A stretch of 64,000 nt of DNA from Amoebophrya sp. A120 (taxonomy: Eukaryota > Sar > Dinophyceae > Syndiniales > Amoebophryaceae), in assembly GCA_905178155.1 (NCBI GenBank), contig CAJINV010000011.1, positions 227,029 to 291,028 on the forward strand, in the 5' to 3' direction. The notes under the pieces were generated by a model. It was not told the origin of the DNA, ran no database searches, and saw only the letters and a program-made list of their open reading frames with translations. Of the stretch, positions 9,674 to 20,394 are shown piece after piece (positions within the stretch are counted from its first letter, which is position 1; every line of letters starts with the position of its first letter). The translations under genes were made by a program, and so were the position numbers.

Positions 9674-12600
9674 TCACGTTCCAGAAGATTTGCACATATT
9701 TCTGCGATGAAAGACGAAAAGCGCAATAAGATAGAGCACGACAAGACCAGAGAACGACATTTGTGTGTTTTGTTCGAGCGCAACCAGAAGAAGTGTATGG
9801 TGCTGCACCGCTGCGCTCTTTCCTGCATTCGCTCCCGCAGGGATGGCGAGAATACCAGCTCTGGACTTTGATTCCTGCATTGCAGCTGCCCTAGACGATG
9901 AAGCAGGAGCGAAGCTGCGCTGGTCCATCCGGTCTGCCGTTTCCCTCGGAACCGGGTCTACCGCCGTAGAGTGCACAGAGGTGATTTCCGTCGAAAATGG
10001 ATCCATTAAAGGGTACGCGATGTCGATTGTTCGTCGCCTTCGGCTTCGCTTCCCTACTGCACGGACATCACGACCCTCCTGCAGTGCTGTTCCTGGTTGC
10101 ACCAAAGGCGATGCGGCGGCCACGATAGCTGCAACATTCTGCTCTGCTTCTGTGCCGGTCGTCGTGGTACTGCTTGTTCTGCCGGTGATCATCCTTGTTC
10201 CGTCTGTGATGCCAGTATTTGTACTCCTACTACCCCGCACAGCCAGTTCGAAACTCGATCTCTTCAGGTGGGACGAAAACCGTGGGTCGAGGTCGACGAT
10301 CTGCAGGGTATTTGCAATGCCAACATCGAGGAAGCACTTGGGTACGTACAACTGCCGCTGCGGGCCCTGTTCCGCAAAGTATCGCCCCAGAACGCGGCCG
10401 TTCACCAGCGCCACGCCACGGGAAAGCGGAGAAACGTCCAGCCAGAAGCCACCTCGGATAGTACTAGAAGAGGTTGCCTGTAGTTGTTCTGGCTCATCCA
10501 AAGCTCGGTAATCGAACTGAGCCTCGAAGACGAGCGGAAACGACGCGAACTTCTCACCAGTTGGCACTTGCAATTTTTCCGCCCTCTCCATCGCCTCACG
10601 GTCGTGCACGACCGTCACCGCTGCTTCTGCTGCTACTCGTCCTTGTGTCTCTAACACGTTTTTACATAGGTACCACTGACCGGAGGGAGGCTGCGCCAAT
10701 TTGACTTTCCTACCCGTGTACCGGTCCAATTTGTACCAGGCAACGCGAAACCCCTTGCGGTCCCGCGCGACCTCCCGGGACCAGTTGACGCGCCCAAGAC
10801 TCTCGAAGAGAAGAAGCGTTGACGTTTGGGTTGGGGTTCTTCCCGTCCTCGACGTAGAGTCAGTAAATCCACCTGTTTCCATTCGTAGCCAATGCTCCTT
10901 GCCGGCCTGGGTTCCCGCCAAATCCGGCGACACAGCGAGGTTCGGTCGCTGCAGCACGACTACGCGGTTATTTGCTGCTGGACCGCTCTCCCCCTGTAAT
11001 CTTTCTGCCCCGGGGGTATCTTCGTCACCAAATTTACGGCCCGCTTCTGCACCTGCTGACGCCGATTTAATATGTTCGTCTCGACTGGTACCATCGGCAC
11101 TGACCGCGCCTCCCAATACGTACAAGCGATCTTTCAGATCGGTGATGCGCAAGAAAATTTCCTCTTGCGTAGACAGTGCCTCGGACTGGTCGTGCCGCGG
11201 AAATAGATCTTGTGGAGCCGCAGCAGACTCTGACTCTCCGCCGTGCCTGAACTCGAACATCAGTAGTTGGTCAAAGGAATCTATCTCCACTCGCTGCGAG
11301 GATGAGGTAGGCTTTGCGCTGGACGATGCCGGAGAAATGGAAATAATGTCATCGAGAAAATTAGGCTCTTTGATCGCGACGCAACTGTTGTAGTTGCTGT
11401 TGCTGTCGCTTCCGCTAGCTGCACTTTTCCGGCCTTGTGTCGCCCGCTCGAACAGCGTGAGCAGACTACCACGATTTCGGAAATTGAGTTTGATTAGCTG
11501 GGAAGATGTCTTTACATCGGTATGATTTTCACGCAGCTCCGGTGTTGAAGAAGCTCTACCGCCTGCTACTCTTCCTCCTGCTGTCGCCGCCGTCGTCCCC
11601 TCTGGCAACAACCCCGTCGCGTGCTCCCGGGAACGAATCTCCTTTTGGAGTAGCCGGTATTTCTCGCTAATCGCAGCACCGTCTTCCGAGATCGGCGCGT
11701 CGTAATCGTAGCTCACGGGCTGTGGCCGAAAGGTTCCGCCGAGAACGTTCGCGCCATTCGTGAAGCCGAAGTCCGTCCCGCCGTGCACGACGTAGAGTGC
11801 AAAATTGGGGCACTGTTTTACAGTTGCGATTAACTGCTCTGCCTTGCGCGAGGCCATGGTCCGGTCGCCCACGTGCGTCAGCCACCCGGTGTACTATCCT
11901 GTGCAAAAGTATCGTACTCGTACAATACGTCAAACTCAAATGCAATTCTTGCATTACAAGTATTTTTCTTAATGTAAATCAGCATGACAAATTTCATTTC
12001 TCATGCGGAGAAAATTTGTAATGCATTTATACGAGTACGATACTTTTGCAGTTCATATGTACAGCGCGCCAACAAAAGGGGGAGAGAACCCCGCGGGACT
12101 GTTCACCGCTCGCATCTTCGCGAACGCCGCCTTCGCGTCCTCGCCCGGGCCGAAGTCTGCCACTTTGTACACATTTGGTAAACCGCCTTTCACAAGGTCT
12201 CCGGGTGGATCCACCGTAAAGAATTCCACGAAAGGAGGGGACATGGTCATCTTGGTCACACCGGAGATTACCGCCTCAAGTAGCTGCTGTACGCGGTTAT
12301 CCTTTCCTGCTTCTACTTCGGTTATATCGCCGAGCTCCAGAAATGCCCCTAAACTTCTCCGCACTGCCGAGTGGTCGACGTCGGCGGGTGAATCAGAACT
12401 ACTAGCCTTTGCTACGTCCACCTCCTCCTGCAGCTCGATCTGCATCTGCATCCAGAGAAATTGCAGATATTTCTGCGGTGCGGAGCCACTCACACTGGCG
12501 TCCGCCCAGGTACCGTACTCGTCCTCTAGCTGAATCAAGATAATGCTACCGCCGAGTCCCCGCGTGTAGAGTTCGTCTCGGAGCGGGGGAAGCAGCCGGT

Positions 12601-13738
12601 GCCAATACCTGGCAACCTCGTGCAGGTACTGTGGCGAAAACGTCCGCAGGTTCGCTTCGCCCAGCCTGGCCAGCCGCTGCGGGAAACCGCCAAAGTCAAA
12701 CTCCGCACAAATGTACGGACCGGGGCGCAGCAGGACGAAAAGACCCAGCTCCGCGGCAAGACGAATGAATTTCAAATACTTCGGAAGAAAAAACTGCTCG
12801 TCCTCCGGATGATCGCGTGCTGGCACTCCTACCTTTTTGTAACTGGGTGCTTCACGAAAAACGGCATATGATCATCAGTGTCGTATTTTAAGTATCAATG
12901 CCTAGTGACGACGTACGGGTACGGTACATGTTTGACATCGAGTTGCTGTCGAGAGCTGCGTATGAACATAGAGGGAGTTGTCCGTTGCAGGAGCTGCTGC
13001 TGCCACTCTAGTGGTACTACGCGAACAAAAAGAAGCATATGCGTTTATATACCTCCTGCGTTCGTCGCCGTCAATCTTGTCTCACCTACTCCTAGGCCAC
13101 CGGAAGACCGGGAAAGCGCTGCGGGGTCTGCCTTTCCGGCAGCGACCGCCGCATCGAAAAAGTCGAGTTCGCGCATCCAAAGAAAAAGAGCCAACCCCAT
13201 CAATTTCTAACATGACAAATACTGGGCTTTTTTATTTTTATGCATGTTTTGCATGACAAATTGGAACGGGGTGGCTCATTTTGTTGCGGATATCGCGCTC
13301 CGCCACGTTCCACGCGATGTACGTGTCCACGGTGTTCAGGCCAAGGGCCATGAGCTGCAAGAGTCGCTCCTTCCAGTCCGGCTCCGGAACACGAAAGTAG
13401 TGCATTCCGCCGGCGAGTATCCAGGAAAAAACAACCATCCCCATTCATTTTATGCGCGACAAACACAGGAGCAGGACGCGGAGTCCATACATGATTTGCA
13501 TGACAAATTGGATGGGGATGGTTGTTTTTTTGTGGATAGCGAGCATGTTCCACTTCCTTCCGTCCAACCAGAACGAATCCTCGGGCCCGATCCGGAATCC
13601 GTTCTTGATCTGGGATGAAGCAGAGGTGGGTCTGGGTAGTACCACAACAGACCCAAAAAGCCCTGCGACTGCCAAAAAGTTGTAGACCGCAATGAAGCAG
13701 GGGCGCAGCGGCGCTGGATCGTGTCTGCCCAGCAACAT
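9674..13738 (-). CDS. GH35 beta-galactosidase-like protein, nucleophile position substituted
   Basis: Proposed exons 13738-13539, 13412-13293, 13168-13086, 12828-12059 and 11890-9674 sum to 3390 nt (1129 aa). Start ATG 13738 is followed by a hydrophobic stretch typical of a signal peptide or anchor. GH35 motifs follow in order: GGMHYFRVP, GLNTVDTYIAWN, LLRPGPYICAEFDFGG, GGSIILIQLEDEYG (acid/base Glu ~238), YTGWLTHVGD, HGGTDFGFTNGAN, SYDYDAPISE, and the C-terminal jelly-roll motif VNGRVLGRYF...GPQRQLYVP. A membrane helix (FSGLVVLYLIALFVF) ends the protein, so it is probably lumenal or extracellular and membrane-anchored. In the family the nucleophile lies in NSEFYTGW; here the segment is VGALYTGW, with Ala at ~389. 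Family members hydrolyse terminal beta-galactosides, but this copy may be inactive. Three introns are TIR elements; one (12829-13085) is canonical GT-AG. Confidence 0.88.
11895..12058 (-). mobile_element. Introner element 1 (GH35 intron, direct repeat GTAC)
   Basis: A 164-bp element between two copies of GTAC (11891-11894 and 12059-12062). Its ends are inverted repeats sharing TGCAAAAGTATCGTACTCGT for at least 20 bp. Removing the element plus one GTAC joins codons GCG CTG TAC to ACC GGG TGG in frame, across the GH35 ALY/TGW site. The ends are not GT-AG. The interior carries the GCATGACAAA-type motif seen in other introns of the window. Confidence 0.85.
12829..13085 (-). other. Canonical GT-AG intron in the GH35 gene
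   Basis: The minus-strand sequence begins GTGAGACA and ends AAGGTAG. Joining the flanks in phase 1 gives GLGV-G-VPARDHPEDE, continuing the frame into KYLKFIRLAAELGL. No terminal inverted repeat or flanking duplication is obvious, so the gene mixes two intron types. Confidence 0.7.
13175..13292 (-). mobile_element. Introner element 2 (GH35 intron, direct repeat TCGCGC)
   Basis: A 118-bp element flanked by TCGCGC (13169-13174 and 13293-13298). Its imperfect inverted ends, read on the gene strand, start TATCCGCAACAAAATGAGCC and end in a matching GAGCC/GGAT arm. Excision with one repeat copy gives AWNVAERELDFFDA in frame. The interior has TTTGTCATGC in both orientations. Confidence 0.82.
13418..13538 (-). 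mobile_element. Introner element 3 (GH35 intron, direct repeat GCGAG)
   Basis: A 121-bp element flanked by GCGAG (13413-13417 and 13539-13543). The ends form a ~27-bp inverted repeat with the core AACAACCATCCCCAT, starting TATCCA. Excision with one repeat gives WNMLAGGMHYFRVP, exactly the GH35 N-terminal motif, in frame. Confidence 0.87.
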
Positions 13739-14079
13739 TTTCTTGTGCCTGGATGTCGAGAAGAATAAGTGCTGGCCCTCAGCAATGCGGCAACTGCTCT
13801 GGCTTTTTCGGTCAGAGAAGATCAATGACTCGTCCACCAGGACTAGTGCTGTTCAAGAATATATATCCTGAGGACTCCAATGGCGCTGACGTCAACCTGC
13901 TGTGTTGAACCAAAAGAGCATGCTAGCCAAACAAAGGACGACGGGAAAACACAAGAAAAAGAAGCAAGGACCAGGGCGATCGGCTAGTTCTTCGACGTCG
14001 GTTAGATGACATGAACAACCACAGACGAGGGAGCGCTAGGCGCCGTCCATATTAGCATCCAAGGTGCCGAGCTGCCACT
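13739..14079. other. Upstream region of the GH35 gene
   Basis: About 340 bases upstream of the proposed GH35 start. The reading frame stays open back to a stop near 13853, but no in-frame ATG lies there. I see no other feature. Confidence 0.4.
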
Positions 14080-15950
14080 GTGTGCGCAAGGGACAAGCAT
14101 GCAACCGGGCTCGAGGGCACTTGCTCATGTATGTTTTTCTTTTCCTGTCTAGCCAGCGGCGGGGCCATCGAAACAATAATCAAACGCGCGCGTCACGGGC
14201 TTGTGGTGCTACACAGATCAAACCAAGGGGCCGATGAATCGCTTCGTCGTACGGATCGGCGGGGCGGCGGGCTCTCTCGCCTGCCAACGTACGAACGAAC
14301 GGAACCTGCCACCAGGCGGCGCGCTTGCTACGGGGCGCCGAATAAAACCACCGCGCGTCTTCGGGCTACGGCTGCTGCTATGGTGCGGGCACCACTCTGC
14401 GCGGGCGCCCAACTCGGGGCGCGGGCCCATTCAAAAACGGAAGGACACAATCAGAGACCGCGCACGCGCTCGCCCTGCCGCCCCACGGCCGCCCGCCTAC
14501 CTGGGCACGGCGGGCGGGCGGCGCCGGGCGCCCCTCGCTTTTATAAATAGCGACCAGGCAAGGGCGCGCAAGTGCGCACAAACGCGGGCGCCGCTGCTGG
14601 GCCGGCTGGCTGGCTCCCGGCGGGCCCCCCTGCGCGCGGGGGGGCGCCCGGCGGGCGGCGGGCGGCAGATGGCCAGGGCCGGGGCCCGTTGGCTGGGCCC
14701 GGGCGAACGGCGCGCCTCCGTCGGGGGCTCCCTCGCTAGGGCGGGCGGCGCGGCCTATGGCATTCCTTCTGATCACATATGGGGCCCGCCCCGATGGGCC
14801 GACGGACATGCATGGAGCACCCCGAAGGCACCCGGCCCAGTGGGGTTCCGACCGAAGCAGGCCGGCCCGCCACCCGCCAGGCAGCGGGGCCGGGCCCAAA
14901 CCCGGCGCCACACCGGGGGGGCGGGAACCCGGGCCCGGCGCCGCAGCTGCGCGCGCCGCTCCTCTGCACTGCTTGGCGTGGGGCCAGGTGCCTGGCCGTG
15001 CGTTGTGCTTGGGCTTGCTGCTTTGCTTTTCTAAATCAAAAGCGGAGCCGCCCGGGCCCAGAGATAGGGCGCCCCCCGTCGAGAGGCGAAACACCGAACC
15101 GCCGGCCGGCTGGGGTAGGCGTAGACATGAAGCCAATTTACCCATGCTCCACAAAACTTATCTCATTGCCAACTTTTCACTAAGTCAAGGCATCCGAGCC
15201 TGAGGCAGATTTTCTCCGTTTCGGATCTGGGCTGCTACCCTTCGGGGCTTCGGCTGTCCGCATCACCAGCCGCGGGCGCGCGCAAAGGAAGGAGTGGAGC
15301 AACGGAAACGCGCGGCGCGCCGAGGGCTACCGGTTGGCGCCTGGCGCCCATGGCGCGTAGTCCGCTTCGCGATATGCCCGCTGGAGGTTGCCGGGCGTGC
15401 CAACCTTTGACGGGCCGCGGCCGCCCGCGCGTAGCGAGCGGGGCGCCGCAGGCCGCCCCTAAAGTCTCACGCGTGACAGTCCGCAGCGCTTCCGTTCTTG
15501 CCAAAACATGGGCCCAGAGGTTGGCTTGGGCGTGTCCTCCTGCCTGTCAGTTCCCCTTGCCGGCCCGCGGCGCTAGTTCCCGCCGCACCTTAGGCGCAAG
15601 GATTGGGCCGCCGTTGTTGAAGGTTGCAACCTTCAGCCGGGGGCCCCACTTCTGTGGCGCGCCCCCCCCGGCCTACCGGCAGGAATGCAGCGCGCCCTAT
15701 TCCACGGCGGCCAGTGGTGTAGCCTACGCGGGGGGTTTGCGCAGGTTCCCCGTACTGACGGGCAGCGCCCCCCGGACACCAACACACCGCCACGGCCCCG
15801 TAGCCGCTGCCTCCCCCTCGCATTCTGTTGGTCTGCGAAAATGGGGAGTCGAACAATGCTGCTAGGAAATGCTGACAATAGCAACACCGAGAACGCCTCG
15901 CGAACACATTCGTCTTTTTGAACGCAGCAGTTCTGCAGCCTGAAGTTGAT
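14080..15950. other. GC-rich island A
   Basis: A sharply bounded ~1.9-kb block of very high G+C, unlike the flanking DNA. Long open frames occur on both strands, but their translations are Arg/Pro/Gly/Ala-rich with no recognisable domain, as expected from stop-codon scarcity at high GC. A lone TATAAATAG lies near 14541. I found no terminal repeats. Function unknown; not annotated as coding. Confidence 0.6.
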
Positions 15951-16175
15951 GGCTTGCTGAAACTTGCAAAATGTCGACTCATTTTTGCGCTCTACGTTAT
16001 ATTTCGGTGCTTTCAACAACACATCAAGCTTTGCTAAAGTCCCTTTTCACAGGTCCAATATTCAGTATACACACCAATGAATGTCGCTCAACAACATGAT
16101 CTACCACAGGTAACACCTAGAAGAAACACGCACTGTCTCTGCACATCAAAGCTTTCCTTCTCAGCACAAGACTAC

Positions 16176-19100
16176 TCAGGTTCGCTGCCGCTTTGATGCG
16201 GGATTCACCAACTTCACACTTCCTGCAGCACCCAGCTGCACACCGGCACCCGACCTTTTGCCACCACCGCCGAGAAAGGACAACATGGACCGCGTCTGGT
16301 TTCTCCAGGGGTGCGTCTCTCGTGTCTGCGCTGCGGACAGACCGCAGGGCTTGTTGGGCAACGAGTCATAGACTTCGTCTGGAAGGAGAAGGCTGATCAT
16401 GGTGTGGTCCGAGTAGGAGGGCGGCGTGTAAATGATGCTCGCAAGGTGGCGCTTTTTCTGCAGAAGGGAGCTCCTCGTCAAAGGACCTCCAAGATCCCTC
16501 GGACTGCTGGTTGACGTGTGGTCCGCTGCGGTCCTCTCGTCTGGCTTGTGGTTCCTCCCTTGTAGTTGTAACCCCTCTCCACTGCTGGTGTTTTTGTTCT
16601 TCGTCGTACTATTACCAACCCTTGCCCAGTGCCGTAGCTGCAACCGCTCCGCGGTTTCAAAATTGTGGGAAAACTGACTGTTGTTCAGCCGCATGTCGTC
16701 CTTTTGCCCGGATTCGTCTCGCTGCCCCTGTGAGGCGAAGCGGTTGAGGCCGTGCCAGCCGCCGAAACACGTAGCTGCGTTGTGGGCCGCCTGCTCTTCC
16801 GTAAAGGGTCCGCGAACGTCCGAGATTCGCGGGTCATAGACGAAGTGCCCGTCAAGTGGGAGAGGGGAATAGACGGGCGGGTGCTCCTGTAGTGGTGCTG
16901 TCGCAGTTCTTTTTGTACCAGTCTCCTTACAACTTTCTTGGACACAATCTTCACTGTCCACCGCTGCGCTCCTGTGTGCAACTGGTGTTGACCCTAGCGC
17001 CTCGTGATCCAACGGGGACCCCTTTGTAGCTGCAAGGTACTTCTGCACACCTTCCGCAAGGTCAAGATTTTTCGCTTCCTCCGCGTCCAGAAAACCAACG
17101 TCGTACATAATGCTTTTAATACTATTTCCCCGCCGGCTGATTGTATCTTCTTTATCTTTTTCTACCTCTAGAAGGTTCTGACTCTGTAGCATTTCTCCAG
17201 CCGCAGCTCCTCCTCCCGCTGGTCGCAAGTACCGTGCAAGAAGAGGTTTGGACACGAGAATCAAGTCTATCCTTGACCCGTTATTCGACTCGACCCGCTC
17301 CGAGGTAAACTGATTCCAGCAGGTGAAGCGGTCCCTCGCGGTCCTACCGTAAATTACGTCGAATAAGTCTGCGCACTTGGTCCGCAGCAGCTTTTGCAGC
17401 CATCTCACGGCCTCCTGCTCGAACCGCAAGTGCCGGGCCAGGCCGTGCGCGCGAAACGCGCTCAGTGGCAGCTGGGACTGCTCCATTGCAGCGGCGACGG
17501 TGAGAAACTTTGTCGAGCTGCTAGATGAAGTAGAGCTTGATGTTACCGTCGTACTTCTCGCAGTCGTTGAGGTGGATGAAACTGAATTTGTTGTACTGGT
17601 CTCGACCACACGACCTACTTTGTTCTGCTCTAGCAGCGTCTTTGTCGAAGTTGCGGAATTTTTTTGAGGTTGTAGTGCGACATCTTGTTCGTCGCCTGCT
17701 GCCCCTTTGAAAATGTTTTGTGATCCTGAGATCAAAGAACCATCTGTACCTTTGTCCCCACCTGCGGTCCCCGTCGTCCCGGATGGAAACCCAGAGAAAA
17801 AACTCGAGATCTTCGGCTGCCCCGCAGGTTTTGGTCGTGGCACGACGGCATCTTTCTTCACGTTGGCAGCTATGTGCGCTGCAGGAGGAGCAGCTACGGG
17901 GTTATCAGTACTACGAAGTCCTCGTGTGGGGTTCTTTTCGGATGCGGAAATTGTTCCGAGAGTATGTTGAGGCTTTGGCTGTCCAGCACTTGATGTACTT
18001 TGCAGAGGTAGTTGTCCTTCTCCTTGTCGGGATGATGAGCCATTGTCTTGTTTTAATCTACCCGTCATCGCGTTCTTCCCAGTGTTCATCGGCGGTGGCC
18101 TTGAAGTGGATCCTGCACCAACTACACCCGCTGTTCCTGGGGTCGCTGTGTTGTCTTCCTCACCGGAGTTCCCGTCGTCCGGATCCTGGTCCACGTTGAG
18201 CGGAAGGGGAATCATGTCTGCCGGCATGCTATGCATTGCAAATATGTCTGGGAGGTCTGAAAGGTTGCAAGATCTGTTATGCAGGTTTCGTATGGCTATG
18301 GCCCCGAAGTTCTGAAACGCGAGCTGTAGCGTAGCGTCACATCTATCCTGCATGACAAACGCCATCTTCGGGCTTCCAAAATTGCGTTGCTTGATATGCT
18401 GCCCACGCAATACAGATTTTTTTGTCGCGCACACCAAGCAACAGAAAGAAACTCGGACTTTCCAAACTACCCAGCCACATTTGAACTGCATAGATGCCGG
18501 CCACCACTCGCCCAGTTTCCCGGTCCACTTCGAGTAGTCGGCGCTGCACCTTGACGTCCTCTTTCCGGTAGGAAATGTTGAAATCTCCACACAGGATTGT
18601 AAAATTGTCTGGGTCGAAAAACTTATTTCCTCTGTTTCCGCCGGTCTGTGCTTTGTTCTGTTGCTGTTTCATATCACCTCCAGCCCCCTCGACGCCAGCT
18701 GCTGGTACCATCTGTTGACCCGCGTTTGCAGGTCCTGCAGCAGACGAGCCATTACTTTGCTGGGGCAGTTGTAGTTGTACTGGTACAGGGACCACGTCGG
18801 CCCCTTTCGCTGTAAAAGAAGATGTTGAAGAGCAACCAGCTGTGGTGGACGAGGTTGCTGTGATTCTTCCAGTGGTAGTTGTGCCTGGTGGCTGTTCTTG
18901 TTTCACCGTGCGGAGGTACCTGGCTTCTAGTTTTTGCAAAAACTTGAGCTTAAACCGCTGTCGCTCGACCGTCACGTCCGGCGAGTTCGCAAAGGGCGCG
19001 TAGATGTTCAGCAGCCGGAACTTTCCAAAGTCCAGCAGCAGCGCCCGTCCCTCGTCGTCTAGCTCCGGGTCGTTGAAGACCTTCTGGGTCGCCGCGTACA

Positions 19101-19635
19101 CCGGATACCTGTCGGTCCGCACGAAACAGCCCACGCCGTTGAAGCCGGAAAGCCGCTTATTTTTGCTCTTGTTGAACGCGAAAAAAGAACTCCACTTCCG
19201 ACGAGGAGAGCTGTTGGGCTGAGAATGAGATTGCTGTTCTTGTTGAACATGAGTATCAACTATGGTGCTGCTGATTGATTGCGGCTGCGTTTTTTCTACA
19301 CTAGAAGTACCTGAAGATGCCGCCTCCGTGGACGTGGTCGTGGCGGTCCCAGATGAAGCCGGAAGTAGATGGGCAGGACCTCCACGTGCGTCCGCAAGGG
19401 AGGTCACGCCCCCGTTGTCCACCTCCACCTCGTGCTCGCGCACCTCGAGGCCCAGTTGGAACGCCTCCCGGTGCGTGGTGATCTCCGACGCTTTTTGCGA
19501 GGAAACCTTGCTTTCCTGGATGCACAGCACGTCGCACCCGTGGTTCTCCAGGTAGTTTTCCAGGCTCCCAAAGTGCGCACAGATGGTCTGATGCGTGGGC
19601 CCCCAACCCGCCACGTTCCAACTCAGAATCAGCAT
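16176..19635 (-). CDS. APE2-type AP endonuclease / 3'-phosphodiesterase with internal low-complexity insert and PIP box
   Basis: Exons 19635-18494 and 18225-16176 sum to 3192 nt (1063 aa). The start is ATG 19635, giving MLILSWNVAGWG; the frame upstream has no ATG before a stop. EEP-family catalytic motifs: LSWNVAGW, CIQESKV, LLNIYAPFANSP, GDFNIS (~350), RIDLILVS (~699), and YSDHTMIS (~985) at the end of the fold. These give the metal-binding Glu, the Asp/Asn pair and the final Asp-His. APE2 proteins act on abasic sites and 3' blocks in base-excision and replication-linked repair. Between GDFN and RIDL is a ~300-residue Ser/Thr-rich insert holding a textbook PCNA-interaction box QPKISSFF (~517-524). 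No C-terminal GRF zinc finger is visible; the protein ends basic (SKRQRT). The single intron is introner element 4. Confidence 0.87.
18230..18493 (-). mobile_element. Introner element 4 (APE2 intron, direct repeat ATGC)
   Basis: A 264-bp element flanked by ATGC (18226-18229 and 18494-18497). The inverted ends are imperfect: on the gene strand TATGCAGTTCAAATG...CTGGG against TATGCATTGCAAATATG...CTGGG. Excision with one repeat copy gives RVVAGMPADMIPL in frame. The interior contains GCATGACAAA. Confidence 0.8.
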
Positions 19636-20380
19636 CTTTTTGCTCGTTTCTGTTGTGTTCGTCCCTTCCACGATAATATCTTTATTTCCGTCATGGTCAT
19701 ACTTTTTTCCATTTTATTTCGGAACAATTGATGCGTTCATGACCGTGATGACTACCAGTAGTTCTGACAGAGGGAAGTGGAAATGTGTTCTTCTTTACTA
19801 GTAAAGTTTTTCTATCGTCGTCAACGTCGTGTCTTATTTCATCAGTTTAGCGTAATTGTTCTCATTGCTCCTGATGTGTGCTTGAGTTGTATACAAACTT
19901 GCCGCAAAAATACAATTGATACAAAGACAGATCCTAAGTGAAGCCGGTACTAGAGGCCGCATATTACAACTGATCCGGCTTCGAGAATGTGTTTGTTATG
20001 GCAGTAAGCAAACGCGAACGTGAAAAAAATAGGGATCTTCGACAAGGCTCGTACACAAGATGAATTAAATGCGAAAAGCTGAAACGTCGAAGATCACTTC
20101 TGTACTGTATGTCATGAGTTTGTTTGTGTTTACTGTTCTCGTACGTTGATCAGACATACAAAACGCAATTTACATTTTCAAGCTCCACGATACTTACTGT
20201 TTTGCAAACCAAGAAGTACTTCAACCCTTCACATGAACAGCTTCTGCAGTTTAGACCAGAGTAGTTGCGGACTACGCCGCCAAAAACACAGAAACGTCGC
20301 AACATTTTGCGCTTTTTTCTTGACCTTCGCCTTGATCATCGACTTCATGCCGTAGCTCGTTATGTACATTCGTTTTGCCC
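19636..20380. other. AT-rich spacer
   Basis: About 745 bases upstream of the APE2 start. AT-rich, with only short open frames and no protein-like translation. I see nothing specific in it. Confidence 0.5.
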
Positions 20381-20394
20381 TGGGTCGTTAGTAG

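Noticed and set aside
9765-10511. Plus-strand frame of 248 codons inside the GH35 gene
   Set aside because: It is antisense to well-supported GH35 coding sequence and has no protein family features.
14541-14549. TATAAATAG as a promoter TATA box
   Set aside because: Single match in a GC-rich island with no gene downstream; dinoflagellate-type promoters are not known to rely on this motif.
14200-15160. Open frames of 250-280 codons on both strands in GC-rich island A
   Set aside because: Frames overlap on both strands, translations are Arg/Pro/Gly/Ala-biased with no motif, and stop codons are rare at this GC content.
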